From Elysia chlorotica (taxonomy: Eukaryota > Mollusca > Gastropoda > Plakobranchidae): a stretch of DNA of 64,000 bases. This document shows, piece by piece, positions 1 to 24,567 of the stretch. Every line of letters begins with the position of its first letter. The stretch's first letter is position 1. The position numbers and the translations under genes are program-made. Location: assembly GCA_003991915.1 (NCBI GenBank), contig RQTK01000002.1, forward strand, positions 1,495,868 to 1,559,867, written 5' to 3'. The notes under the pieces were generated by a model. That model did no database searches, had not been told where the DNA came from, and was given only the letters and a program-made list of their open reading frames with translations.

Positions 1-526
1 CTTTGCCTTCAAATTTTCGTTTTGCAAAATTATGACAGATTGTTTCGAAAGCTGTTTTTAATAATTATCTAAGACCGAATTGGTTATGTTCCACGATACA
101 TAATTATAACAAGAATGGTTTGTTCAATTAAAAATTTAAAAACAAGAATGGGAAGAGAAGGTATGTCTTTTGTTGCATTCTTTATCCGTACTGATATTGT
201 GCTGACGGTGTTTATGTTTGTCTGAGTGACAAGAAAGGGAGAGACAGACATACAGACGCGTGGGTTTTGTTTGTTTTACGGCACGTCAGCAACGGTAACG
301 TTGTAAAGTCTATGACGTGCGACTGACTCGATGTCTCTTACCCGCAGAGTTTTTTTTTCGCGGCCGGATTTTGGCAAATTTTGGCAACGGAGGCAAAAAA
401 TCGCAAATTTTCATAGTTTTACGGATTCTAAGAGAAAGTCGTGTAAAATTAAATTTAAAAAAAAACAACATAACAAGACTTTCTTCTGAAGTTCAACTTC
501 ACAACCCGCAAATACAATGAACACAC

Positions 527-582
527 CTAAGAGATACAAACAGGTTAAACAGAGGGCTAAGAGATACAAACAGGTTAAACAG
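527..582 (+). repeat. 28-bp tandem duplication
   Basis: The word CTAAGAGATACAAACAGG, followed by TTAAACAG, occurs twice with a 28-bp period. This is a simple local duplication with no function inferred. Confidence 0.8.
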
Positions 583-589
583 ATAGGCC

Positions 590-960
590 TACTTTTCTTT
601 TTCAATTTCTCTCTTCCCCACCATCTTCTGTCATTTTGTCGGTTTCCTTCCCTCGCTCTCGGAAATTTCTTTCCTCCTCTCTTTTTGAGATTGTTTTTCT
701 TCTCTCGGTATCCTTCTTTGTTATCTCTATCTCTTTCTCCCACTCTGTTTAATCTATCTCTTGGGTTTTTTCTTCTCTCTCTCTTTCTCTCTAATTATCA
801 TTTACCTTTCTTTTTCCCTATTCGTATATCCCCCCATCTCTCCCTCTCTCTTTTAGCTGTCCTTTCTTCGTAAACTCCTTCTCTTTCTTTGTCACCCCAA
901 TGGTTTTATATGACTCACATTTTATTCTCTCTCTATCGAAGTGGAGTGTCAATTCAGAAT
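590..960 (+). repeat. Pyrimidine-rich low-complexity tract
   Basis: About 370 bp are strongly biased to T and C on the plus strand (TCTCTC, TTCTTT and CTCCCT runs). Long open frames read across it on both strands come from this bias and are not genes. Confidence 0.8.
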
Positions 961-1381
961 CAGCCAAATTGACTCAAGTCAAATTGAAGTTTCCAGAAAT
1001 GACCAATGGTTATCCTAGTACCTAATTGCCATTCAACATAGAATAGAAATGTAGTAAATACATAGAACCTTGTCACTTGTAAAAATGGATTTCAGAGGAA
1101 TTTTGGAATTTTAGTAAAAAAATAACTTTCTATAATAATAGGCCTTCATGAATTTTTAAACAAACAAAACAGTTCCCTAGATTATCACAGGTTCTAATTC
1201 TAATGTCACGAAGTGCAATCATTGTTCGGCCATTTTCACTAAAAGCCTACGTCTACCACTGTGGAAAAATACCTACAAATTCCAGATCTACTTAAAATTA
1301 ATCCAGTCAGTGATCTGCTTTTCCTTTAATATAATCTTTATATTACATGTAGTAGCAATTAATGGCAGTAGCAGTAGTAGT

Positions 1382-1382
<1 letters not shown>

Positions 1383-1434
<52 letters not shown>
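1383..1434 (+). repeat. (TC)n microsatellite
   Basis: A near-perfect TC dinucleotide array of roughly 26 units, preceded by short AGT repeats. Confidence 0.9.
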
Positions 1435-1438
<4 letters not shown>

Positions 1439-3129
1439 TCCTGATTTTCTATGTGATTCCTTTAAAACAGAATTTTACAAAAACACGTTTCCATCACTTT
1501 CCACCATCTATTAATTAAATTATGAAATTGATATGTACTAGCAGACCAAAACTAAGCAAACCAAAGAACCGGGTCTAAAGATTATCTTTGAACCTAGCAA
1601 ATCAAACCAATTCTGTTCAAAATCAGTATGATGCAGTAAGAGATTTAAAGTAAATGCATGACTCAGAAAATATTTAAAGTGTAAAATTTAGAATGGATTT
1701 CATTGAATAAAATTCAACATCCATCATAAAATACTCAAAAAGTGGACAGTGAGAGAAAAATAAGAATGGTTTCAAAGAAAATATAAGAATGGTATCAAAC
1801 TATTTGGAAAGTCAAATTAAACTATAAATGGTAGTAAATATTCCTATAATATGTGGCAATTTCATTTTTGCAGAGTAAGCAGGATGTGTCGATTTCTGCT
1901 GACATACTTGTACTTTTCATGTAACTTAAAAAATGGTAAAGATTGATTTTGAAACGCATTTTCTGAGTCAGCATCTAGGCCAGCTTCCCTCTTTTTACAG
2001 TTAAGTCTTTCTATGGAGAGACCAAACCTCAGTTTAACATCTCCTAGATTCCCAACAGTAATCTGCTTTGATCTGCTTTCCAAGAGAACTTTTGATTTAT
2101 CTTGCAGGATCATACTGTAATTTGTCACAACCTGACTGTAGATTTTATAATGTTAATGGGCTTCAATGAAAGCCTATTAAATGTTATTTTAAATTGGTAC
2201 CATACTAATATTTAAATAGCATAGTTTGATTAATTGTAAAGAAATCCTTTTTATTACTGTTTGGCTAAGAGACAATTGTCGGGCAATGCGCTAAGGAAAG
2301 GGTTGAATAGATTAAAGTTTTGAAAATTTCGAACAGGTAAAGAAGCTTTACTAAACCGTTTACTGGTATGCTGTGGGGAGAAGATCTTTGTAAACACATG
2401 AAAATTAAATCTTTTATGTACTTTTCACTCGTTGTCATGTAAACTAAAAGACATGACATGCAAAACTATAATCTATCAAGTTAAATTTAATTATTTCAGA
2501 TTTTTTGCATGTGCTTCTTTCTTAATTGGGATTTTCCATAGAAAGAATTACTTAATGGTTCATTAAAAATTTTTTTATAAAAAAAACCCCAGAAAACAAC
2601 AACTAGGCTAGCCTATATTGCGGACAAGCCCACAGAGCGGTGTCATTATACTGATACCAATCCAAGCAGTAGGAAAAAAAACGTGAAACAAATAGGTAGA
2701 ACTAGAATATATTCCAGTTAATATGCTTCAAAATAATACTCTAATAATAACAAAAAATTTCGTTTCATCAATTAAAACTCTACTTTTATTTCGCCAAAAT
2801 AATATTTTCAACATGAAAAGTTGGTATTTTGATCAAGATAATTGAATCCCACAAAGTTAAATGACTTATATAAATTTTCACAACAGAATGTTTCTCTTGT
2901 AATTAATGATTATTTCATGTACATGTAGATATCACATCATTGCTGAACTACATAATGGACTGTTCCCTTACTTCAAAGCATACAGTTAGTCTCTTCTGAC
3001 ACATTTCTTGCACAAACAAAATGTAACAGAACTTACCATTACTGATAAAGGCATGCTTATGAAAAAGAAAAGGAAGTTGTGAAATTTGTGGATTACATGA
3101 CACCAGTAATAATTGACTGGTTTTACATC

Positions 3130-3235
3130 CCCTATACAGATATAAGGGTACCAGCTGAGATTCTAACCTTGGATCTCTTGCTCAGAAGAACAGGGTATTA
3201 ACCAACTGAGATACTGATGCTTAACTACAGGGGAC
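3130..3235 (-). mobile_element. tRNA-derived SINE, minus strand
   Basis: On the minus strand there is an A-box-like TATCTCAGTTGG (3202-3213) and a B-box-like GGTTAGAATC (3159-3168) spaced as in a tRNA, with a tRNA-like body at about 3151-3220 and unrelated tail sequence. The body cannot fold into a clean tRNA and the B box departs from GGTTCGAATC, so this is a tRNA-derived retroposon rather than a tRNA gene. A related tRNA-like segment is found at 35638-35692. Confidence 0.6.
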
Positions 3236-3496
3236 AAAAAGCTATAACACATGTGTAGCAAAATCGATAGTTTAATTTTCTATATACATGTAACTGAAAA
3301 AGAAAAGTCTGAACTTTCTTTTGTTCAAAAAATGTACCAATCAAAATTGATCTTAATCTACAATGTGATTCTAGTTATTCCAACTGTAAAACACCATCTA
3401 ATGTGGCCAACAAACAGATCTTAACAGGTGCTACCTTTCAGTACTAAAAAGCAGGTGTTTATGTAATTTTCATAAATAAGAATGTGTATTGATCAG

Positions 3497-7879
<4,383 letters not shown>

Positions 7880-8356
7880 TTCAAATTTCTTGAATTTTAT
7901 TATTATAGATACTTTATAGATCAAATTGTACGCCTAGATAAGATTATATAGGGCCTATTATACGCTGGCGTGTTCACCTTGCAACGACAGTTTGTTTACA
8001 GTTGATCAGCAACAAGAATTTGAGGTGTGTTCAGTAAGTAAGGTTGTTGTTATAAAAATCAAGGTTCAATAATTATTGTTTGTAACGTTTTGATGCGGTT
8101 TATCTTTTCTACCCAATTTGAAATAATTATTTTAAACAATGTATAGCCATGCGTCTATGTGAGTTCTTTTTCATTTAATCTGTGTGCATGTGTAAAGATG
8201 TAGGTTGGTTTGTACTTTAGTAAATCAATGGCTTTTCAAGTGGAACAAGCCCAGCAAGCCAGAGAGCCTAGAGTTGCACCACAGGAATCTAGACTTGGAA
8301 CTGTGAGTTGCAAAGTCTAACGGGAGAGAGTCATGTGATTTTGACATGTATCCAAA
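7880..8356. promoter_or_regulatory. Divergent IFT25-PPT1 promoter region
   Basis: The two start codons are 477 bp apart and face away from each other, so both 5' UTRs and promoters lie here. No TATA box is evident. GTTCACCTTGCAAC at 7972-7985 is a poor match to the RFX X-box that drives many cilium genes, so this is a weak suggestion. GTCATGTGAT at 8330-8339 resembles an E-box of the MiT/TFE type upstream of PPT1. Confidence 0.6.
8330..8339 (+). promoter_or_regulatory. CLEAR/M-box-like E-box upstream of PPT1
   Basis: GTCATGTGAT lies 18 bp before the PPT1 start codon. It differs little from the lysosomal CLEAR element GTCACGTGAC and contains the TCATGTGA core known for MITF/TFE factors. PPT1 is a lysosomal enzyme, so the context fits, but a 10-bp match alone is weak evidence. 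Confidence 0.35.
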
Positions 8357-17993
<9,637 letters not shown>

Positions 17994-19065
17994 AAACAGA
18001 TTGCAAAGTATTTGATGACACGGGTAATTGTAATAGAAGATAAGTTTTTAATTCAGTCTGCCGTTGTTCCCCAATGTTTGCACACACAAAATTGGAAACT
18101 TAAAAAAGAAGTATTAATCATAATTTCCATTATTTGAACAAATGAAACTTCACATAAACCTTTTTTGTCAGTCTAACATAAACTGTATAAAATTCAAACA
18201 TTTTTTTGGCAACTATGGTTTTTACTCTTCGTTACAACAGTTTTCCATGTTACTCTTCCTTTAAAAAAATCAAATAGTGTGTTACTGTTAGTGCATGTTC
18301 CAAAAGTTTCTTTGCTGCACAAATAATTATGTCATAATACATTTTTATTGTGGGAGCGTACATTGTCATTTCAATCAGAGTATGAAATTCAGATTAGCTA
18401 TACATTTTTTGCTTTGAAGTTTAAAAATTACCATCTAAAGAATGTTTTTAGTTCCGCCCATTGTGTGGGGGAAAAAACTGCATTGTAATCTATATTTTAT
18501 GAGCTGTGTCTTCTCTCATTCAATTTTTAAGAAAACTTTGTTGAAGCAAACCAGATGGAAAAAGACATAAGTTAAATATTATAAATTTTCTCACTCTTTG
18601 TAAAAAAAAAAAAAAATTAGTGCGATATTTCAAAAATAATTTTGATGCGACTATCCAAGTTTTGAAAAAGCACTTTGTATGTGTAACTAATACTCTTTTT
18701 ATGAATACGCAAACATAACTTGTTGCAAAAAATAAGTAATATTTTGCATTTTATCATCTATGCAATGCTTTAGAAAGTTCTGAGATCATTGGTTGTGGTG
18801 GAAATAACTTTTAGTAGGTTTTTATTAGGTCAACCATGGAATGCAGTGGGACGTCAAAAAAATTAGAAAACATATATCCATAGTAAACTTTTTAGGTATT
18901 TATTACAAGTAGTTGCTGGCTTAAACTGTGTACAATTTTTTCACCACTTAATTTTGCTTTGCACTTGTATTACTCAGAGATAAGAATTTGCCTTTTTTTG
19001 CACTACTAATATTCTAATGAAAACTTTTGTGAACTCTATGTATGAAGAAGGGAATGTCAAATAAT
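17994..19065 (+). other. Region 3' of the PPT1 stop codon
   Basis: AT-rich sequence that is probably PPT1 3' UTR at least in part. I saw no canonical AATAAA between the stop and 19065. The next plus-strand AATAAA sites are at 20201-20206, inside a transposon, and 21912-21917. No coding signal was seen. Confidence 0.4.
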
Positions 19066-20372
19066 CAGTGATGATGGTTTTCCGCGGATCCACAGAAATC
19101 CTTGTTTTTGCAGTACTTTTCGTCTTTCCCCGCTTTTTCCTCCTTTCCTTCTGAGTTTACAATCATTAGTTTTGTAATCTGCGGAAATATGTGAGTTTTC
19201 AATTCCACGGCGGTTGCACAAAATGCCCCGCAGTTTGGCTAGGTGAAGTTCGGCTCATTTTTATATTGTAGATCTATTATAAACAATGAGCGGTACTGTT
19301 GCTTTACTGATAGCCATCAATAACGTCCATAAACAAAAAGGCGATATAATTATTATTATATTATCGATAGTGTTAAGTTTATTTTGTATTCCTCTTTTCT
19401 TTCCCGATGCTAATGGTTTATGTGGCGATTTGATGATCGTTTTTAGGGCTAGCTAAACTGATCGAGTGATCTCATAGTGTTTACATCCTTTTCAATTAAT
19501 GGTCTTGAAAAATACGCTGAAACTTGTGAAAGCAAAACTGGAAAGAAAACTTATTGTCAAAGGCAGACGTCCATTTTACTAATCGAAATTCTACTTCTTC
19601 CTCCATGAACCTTTTTCTAGAGTATAGATTAGATCTCTAGGCTCTAACCGATTGTCGATCGTGTTACGACCATTCAAATTCACACTAGAGAATCTAGATT
19701 CTATGTCTAGGTCGAAAGCTATTTATCTATGGGTCTAGACTAGTAAAAGTGCTCTTCTCTCACTTGATACAACACTACTGATGTTTTAGGTTTTAGAATC
19801 TAGACCTTGTTAATTAAGCAACGGTCGGTATCGCCATGAAGACTGAATAAGAGCAAACTTGGTCATGTGAAGGAAATAGATACTGTAACACGCCTACAAT
19901 GAAAAATTAATTCACATTCGAGTGGCTAGAGACATGTGTGAAACTAAAATCAAAGACGTTCAGTGAATTAGTAATAGACCCCCCAAGAAGAGGAGATGTT
20001 AGCATGGGGATACTCGAATTGTTGGCCTATAAAATTATAATGTAAGTGTTATTGATAGAAATATAGCTAGCTTTAGACTGTTTATAATCCCAAAACTCAA
20101 AGGAATCACAATATTTTGCCAGCAATGCCCATGAAATCGCATTATTTTCAATTCAGGGTTTTTCCAAAATTCAAATATTTTTTTGAACCACTAAAGATAA
20201 AATAAAAACAGTTGCAGATTTTCAAACTTCAGCTTTTTGTCTTTCAATTAGAATGTCTTTTTCACCGCTTACATGCGAAGTGACTTTAAATTGGTGTGCT
20301 GTAAAAAAAAGCTTTTTGGGTGGACCGCGACTCATTATCCTCCTTTTTCACTTTTTGTCACCATCATCACTG
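19066..20372. mobile_element. 1.3 kb inverted-repeat DNA element with 6-bp target duplication
   Basis: The left end CAGTGATGATGGT is mirrored by a right end finishing CCATCATCACTG. The element is bordered on both sides by AATAAT (19060-19065 and 20373-20378), a 6-bp target-site duplication. No transposase frame is seen. CCGCGGATCC near the left end and CTCCTTTTTCAC near the right end help recognise relatives. The superfamily is not certain. Confidence 0.7.
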
Positions 20373-20644
20373 AATAATAGCTCATTTTGTTGAAGGATGA
20401 ATGAAAGGTATTTTCAATTTATTTGTATAAAAGTTTCACTGTTCTTTTCTCCACACTTTAAAAATGTAAATTTTCTTGAGTCTTTCAACCAGGTTAACTG
20501 TGTGTAAAGATTGTTTGATTCCAAGACACTTTGTTTGTAAAGTCTATGCTGATTTTATTGTAATGGTCGTTCAAAAGCACTCTATAAAATCATATTTGTT
20601 TTTAGTTAATTTTATTTACAAAGATCTCTCGATGAAAGTCGTAG

Positions 20645-21477
20645 GATGAGAAAGTACAAGTGATTGAATTGCCATCAGTTTTTGATAGAGCACCCAAAGA
20701 AGCCTTGTTGGAATTTTTCAATCCCAAAGCTCAAATGGCCATACAGTAAGTTACAAGTGTTTGAGATCGATTTGGTAAACCTTTTGAGTTATAAGATTCA
20801 GCCTCTGTGCTGACAATGGAAAGAAAAGTGTGAAATTCAAATTTATCTCTTGTGTGTGCTATTGCTATGTAGGGGACCTTTTTGTATTTTCACTGAATTT
20901 TTGCAATGAAAAAAATATGCACCCAAACCAGGAAATAAAAGAATTTGTAATATATACGGAAAATAAAAGAATCATTTAAATGTAATAATGATTTATCAAA
21001 AACATAACTTATGTTTGAAAGATTAATATACTGAACCCCTCCTGGTAACACTTTTGCACTTTTGTTACAGAATAAAACAAGTATTTTAACCATGTTTTTG
21101 ATTGAAAGTAAGATTTATTAACAAATGTTTTTTTTATGGTAAAATTAAAGAAATTATTAATAATAATATATGTTCATAGACATTAATGTGCACTGTGTGT
21201 TGGCACAACTCTACTTAATCAGGCTCATTTTTCATTGTAATGAAAATTGTATGAAGTATTTTTGTTTGACGATTTGTTACTTAAAACATGAAGTACCTGT
21301 CCATGTAAGATAGCAATATGTGTATAACATATGTATAAACAAATCATACAAATTTATACTATTAGATTTATTTAAGCCAATGCTACTGATGTGTGATTCT
21401 ATTCTTTACTTTGCAGTCTAGTTGAAATTGAGTTTTTACATAAAATTCTGGAACCGTATCGTTTTCTTCAACCATGA
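20645..21477 (+). CDS. Two orphan terminal exons of an unrecognised protein
   Basis: Two short plus-strand frames join cleanly as exons 20645-20745 and 21417-21477. The first has an acceptor TAG before it and donor GTAAGT after it. The second has acceptor TTGCAG and ends in TGA. The split codon CA/T closes the phase. Together they give 53 codons including VIELPSVFDRAPKEALLEFF at the start and VEIEFLHKILEPYRFLQP at the end. The composition and phase match look like real coding sequence, but I do not recognise the protein. No upstream exon is evident between PPT1 and 20645. The first exon is in phase 0, as are the ends of PPT1 exons 8 and 9, so it could be an alternative PPT1 3' end, the tail of a separate gene, or a relic. 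AATAAA at 21912-21917 could end it. Confidence 0.5.
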
Positions 21478-22239
21478 CACGACTATTTAGCCTTTACTTC
21501 TCCATGAATAATTGAACTTAATTTTCACTCTTTAACAAAATTAAATGGATTCTAGTCCTTGTTTCTTTTTGAGTGACTGAATTTTTCTTATACTTCTAAT
21601 TTGTTTGTTTTATTTGTACATAGTATATGTATTATTCATGCAATACCAATGTACCCTCGTTGTAGATAAATTTAAAAGCTTCAAAATTATTTTCATTACA
21701 TTCCCAGAAATGTAAAATTCATTTACATTTTTCAGAAAATTTTAACCCATTGATGAAGTTTCTCATGTAAGTTTTTATTTGGTATAAAGAAGGTCATATT
21801 TTATTTTATGCTCATGAGATATATAGGCAGAATTTTTTGTTACATGTTTTGAAAAAAAAAATTGATTTTTGGGCATCATTTGACCCATTAGTGTGTTTTT
21901 TTTATATTTCAAATAAAACTTTTATATAAAACTATGTTGTGAAACTATTTGCAATTAAAATTATATCATCTTTAAATTTCTTTCAGCTGCATCACGCTAA
22001 AAATAATGTACATGCTATGCCAACGGGGAATTAGAATCTAGCTTGACTGATTCATTTTAAAATATTTGAGTCTTCACCAGATACACTAGGCTTGTTACCA
22101 AAGCGGTAAATCATTGTGATCGAAAATGCACTCAAACTATGGAAGAAAGTATGTTCTGGACGAGAATTTAGGAACGAAGCTGATTAATCCACATTCTATG
22201 GAGGAAAACAATTGCCTCATCAAAATACAAAAGACAAGT
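21478..22239 (+). other. Non-coding AT-rich interval
   Basis: A plus-strand AATAAA at 21912-21917 may be the polyadenylation signal for the preceding exons. Nothing else is recognised. Confidence 0.4.
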
Positions 22240-23549
22240 TACACATAGATCATTAAGTCTCTCAAGTCAGGCAAGGCAACAGATCCAGACACCACACCAC
22301 GTTAGGCAGACATGCAGACCTCGATTGACATGCTGGACCAACTGCAAGATTTGGAAAGGAGAGCAAGTTCCAGAAGATTAGAAAAGAGGATACCTTGTAA
22401 AGCTGTCCAAGAAAGACCTGTCATCCTGCGGCAACTGGCTAGGAAACATGCTTCTATCAATCACGGGCAAAGTTATAGATAGAATCATATTGGAGAGGCT
22501 GAAGACAACCCTGGACAAGAGATTACGTGATGAACATCCAGGTGCATCATCAACGAGGTTTCACTAGAGTGGCAGTCTTCACTATATGCAGTGTTTGTTG
22601 ACTTTCAAGAGGCATTCAACGTCGACTGAAATGTCATCTGGAGATTAATGTGCCACTACGGCTTTCCACTAAAGTTTGTCACTATCATCCAACAACTCTA
22701 CGAAGATGCCACTTTTTAAGTTATTCATGATGGGAAACTGATGGAACTGTTCAACGTGAACTGCCATCTGCCAGGGTTGCTTGCTCTCCAGAACGATTTT
22801 CATTATGGTGGTTGACTGGTTTATGAGACAGTCTTCAACAGGTTGAAGAACAGGTGTCCAGTGGACCTTCATGAAGCAGCTTGAGGATCTGACTTTGCAG
22901 ACGACATCAGCTTTCTCCCCCAAAAGCAACAGGACGCACAAATGAAGCTATATTGTGTGGCAGAAGAAGCAGGAAAAACTGACGTCCTTATAAACATCAG
23001 AAAAACTGAAGCCATGAGAATCAACAACAAACAGGCTAATGCATTGTGACTACATGACGAAAACATTGAAGAGGTTGACAAGTTTGTCTATCTTGTTAAC
23101 AAATACGGGGACACAAATCAACAAGACCAGATCCACCTTCAACACCCTCAAACCAATCTGGAGGTCTACAGCACTGTCAGTCCGAAACAAGATTCGGATC
23201 TTCTATACTAATGTAAAGTCAAAGCTACTTAGTTTATGGCTCTGAATCGACAATCATTCACAAACAGATGACTCAGAAACATCCTCAAAGTAAATGGTGT
23301 TGGATAGTTCACACATATCGAAAGCCTGTATCCAACATCACAAGACAAGCCCTGGAGTGGAATCCCCAAGGAAAAATAAAGGTTGGCCGTCCGAATCAGA
23401 CTTTGTGGAGAGGCACCGACGATAAGATTAAGCTGCCTGTACCACATGGGCCGAGCTGATGAGGACCAGCCAAAACGGAGTTCGATGGAGGGGACTTGCT
23501 GCGGCCCTATGTTCCACAGAGAATCAAGCGGCCTAAACTAAACTAAACA
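22240..23549 (+). mobile_element. Decayed non-LTR retrotransposon (LINE), 5'-truncated
   Basis: Fragments in several frames match a LINE reverse transcriptase in order: SLKSGKATDPD, KLSKKDLSSCGNW, ITGKVIDRIILERL, FVDFQEAFN, the catalytic FADD (22891-22908, in place of the usual YADD or FADD) and the C-terminal ITRQALEWNPQGK and GRPNQT motifs. It ends with a short (TAAAC)n tail (about 23533-23549). The endonuclease domain is absent, and many stops and frame changes make it inactive. The style of the C-terminal motif and the repeat tail suggest an RTE-like or related clade, but this is not firm. Confidence 0.8.
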
Positions 23550-24421
23550 AGTTACACATCATTCGCCTAAATTGCTTCAGTCAAGCAATTAATTTTGTAT
23601 TATGTACAAGTCAACGATGTTTTAAAGAAATCAAAGTCATAAGACTCATATTCTAAATAGGAGAGAGAGCTTACAGATATGAAATGTTTTCATGATACCC
23701 ACGAGCGCAGCTGGTGCCCTTGGGCTGGGTGGGCAGTGCCCGACCTGTCTCGCTAAAAGGAAAGGGATTGTTTTACAAAAAACACAATGTCAATAATTAT
23801 AGAAATAAAATGAATAATAAATGTATCCTCCAGAATCTGAACCTAAAAGAGATTAAAACATAGATCATAGACTGCTCTTTCTAGGCGCGACGTGGTTTAC
23901 ACCAGTGTTTACCTGGTGTGGAGCTAGTGACACCTCTAGCAGCAGAACTTTGTTTCCAAGTAACATCACAGTGCCAAGAAGAGCCCCCTTTCACCATGGT
24001 CACATTTGTCCAATGACCTTGCAATATTCCTAATACAAAAATTGGACTTTGACCCTAACGCTTTCCTTGTCTTCATAATAAGTCAAGTGGGGCAACCCTG
24101 ACTTGTCTAATTTTTTCTGATATTTTAACCAAATTCTTATAATTATATTTCTTGAAATAATAACTATTGGTCTAGAAAATATCTGGTACAACATAGTCAA
24201 TTTAATGTTAGCATGCACATATAGGGCCTCTTTATATTGATTGTTTTTAACCTTAAAGTTTAAAACCAGCTATGAATTAAAATATACTTTGGCATAAGTG
24301 CAAACAGGCAATACAATGTCAGAAGATTGAGTCTGTGAGATGGGCCAAGGTGGTGTCATTTTCAGGCATCTGAGAAAATTAGGCATGGTGTCTAGGCCTA
24401 TCCAACACTCCCCCACCCCAT
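23550..24421. other. Intergenic interval, no gene seen
   Basis: Contains a GC-richer patch (about 23695-23760) and a short imperfect palindrome ACACCAGTGTTTACCTGGTGT near 23898-23918. No coding or RNA gene is recognised. Confidence 0.4.
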
Positions 24422-24493
24422 NNNNNNNNNNNNNNNNNNNNNNNNNNNNNNNNNNNNNNNNNNNNNNNNNNNNNNNNNNNNNNNNNNNNNNNN
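24422..24493. other. Assembly gap (72 N)
   Basis: A run of N. It abuts an ATT microsatellite, which is the likely cause of the gap, so its true length is unknown. Confidence 0.99.
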
Positions 24494-24526
24494 ATTAATA
24501 TTATTATTATTATTATTATTATTATA

Positions 24527-24565
<39 letters not shown>
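24494..24565 (+). repeat. (ATT)n microsatellite
   Basis: ATT trinucleotide repeat immediately right of the gap. Confidence 0.95.

Positions 24566-24567
<2 letters not shown>

Larger units (their letters stand above)
1..3496. other. Left intergenic region, 3' flank of IFT25
   Basis: No gene is recognised here. It holds a possible promoter-like patch (about 262-330), a short 28-bp tandem duplication (527-582), a long pyrimidine-rich tract (about 590-960), a (TC)n array (1383-1434) and a tRNA-derived SINE (3130-3235). The part nearest 3496 is probably the 3' UTR of IFT25 on the minus strand. A minus-strand AATAAA (seen as TTTATT at 2785-2790) is a candidate polyadenylation signal about 710 nt past the stop. 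An 88-codon open frame at 1862-2128 (minus) has no recognised similarity or flanking splice sites and is not called. Confidence 0.5.

Noticed and set aside
411-873. Overlapping open frames on both strands
   Set aside because: They arise from the pyrimidine-rich tract and have no recognisable protein features.
1862-2128. 88-codon minus-strand open frame
   Set aside because: It looks mildly protein-like (GLSIERLNCKKREA) but has no family match I recognise and no supporting exons; it lies in the probable IFT25 3' flank.
22669-23447. Minus-strand frames across the LINE
   Set aside because: They are antisense shadows of the plus-strand reverse-transcriptase relic.
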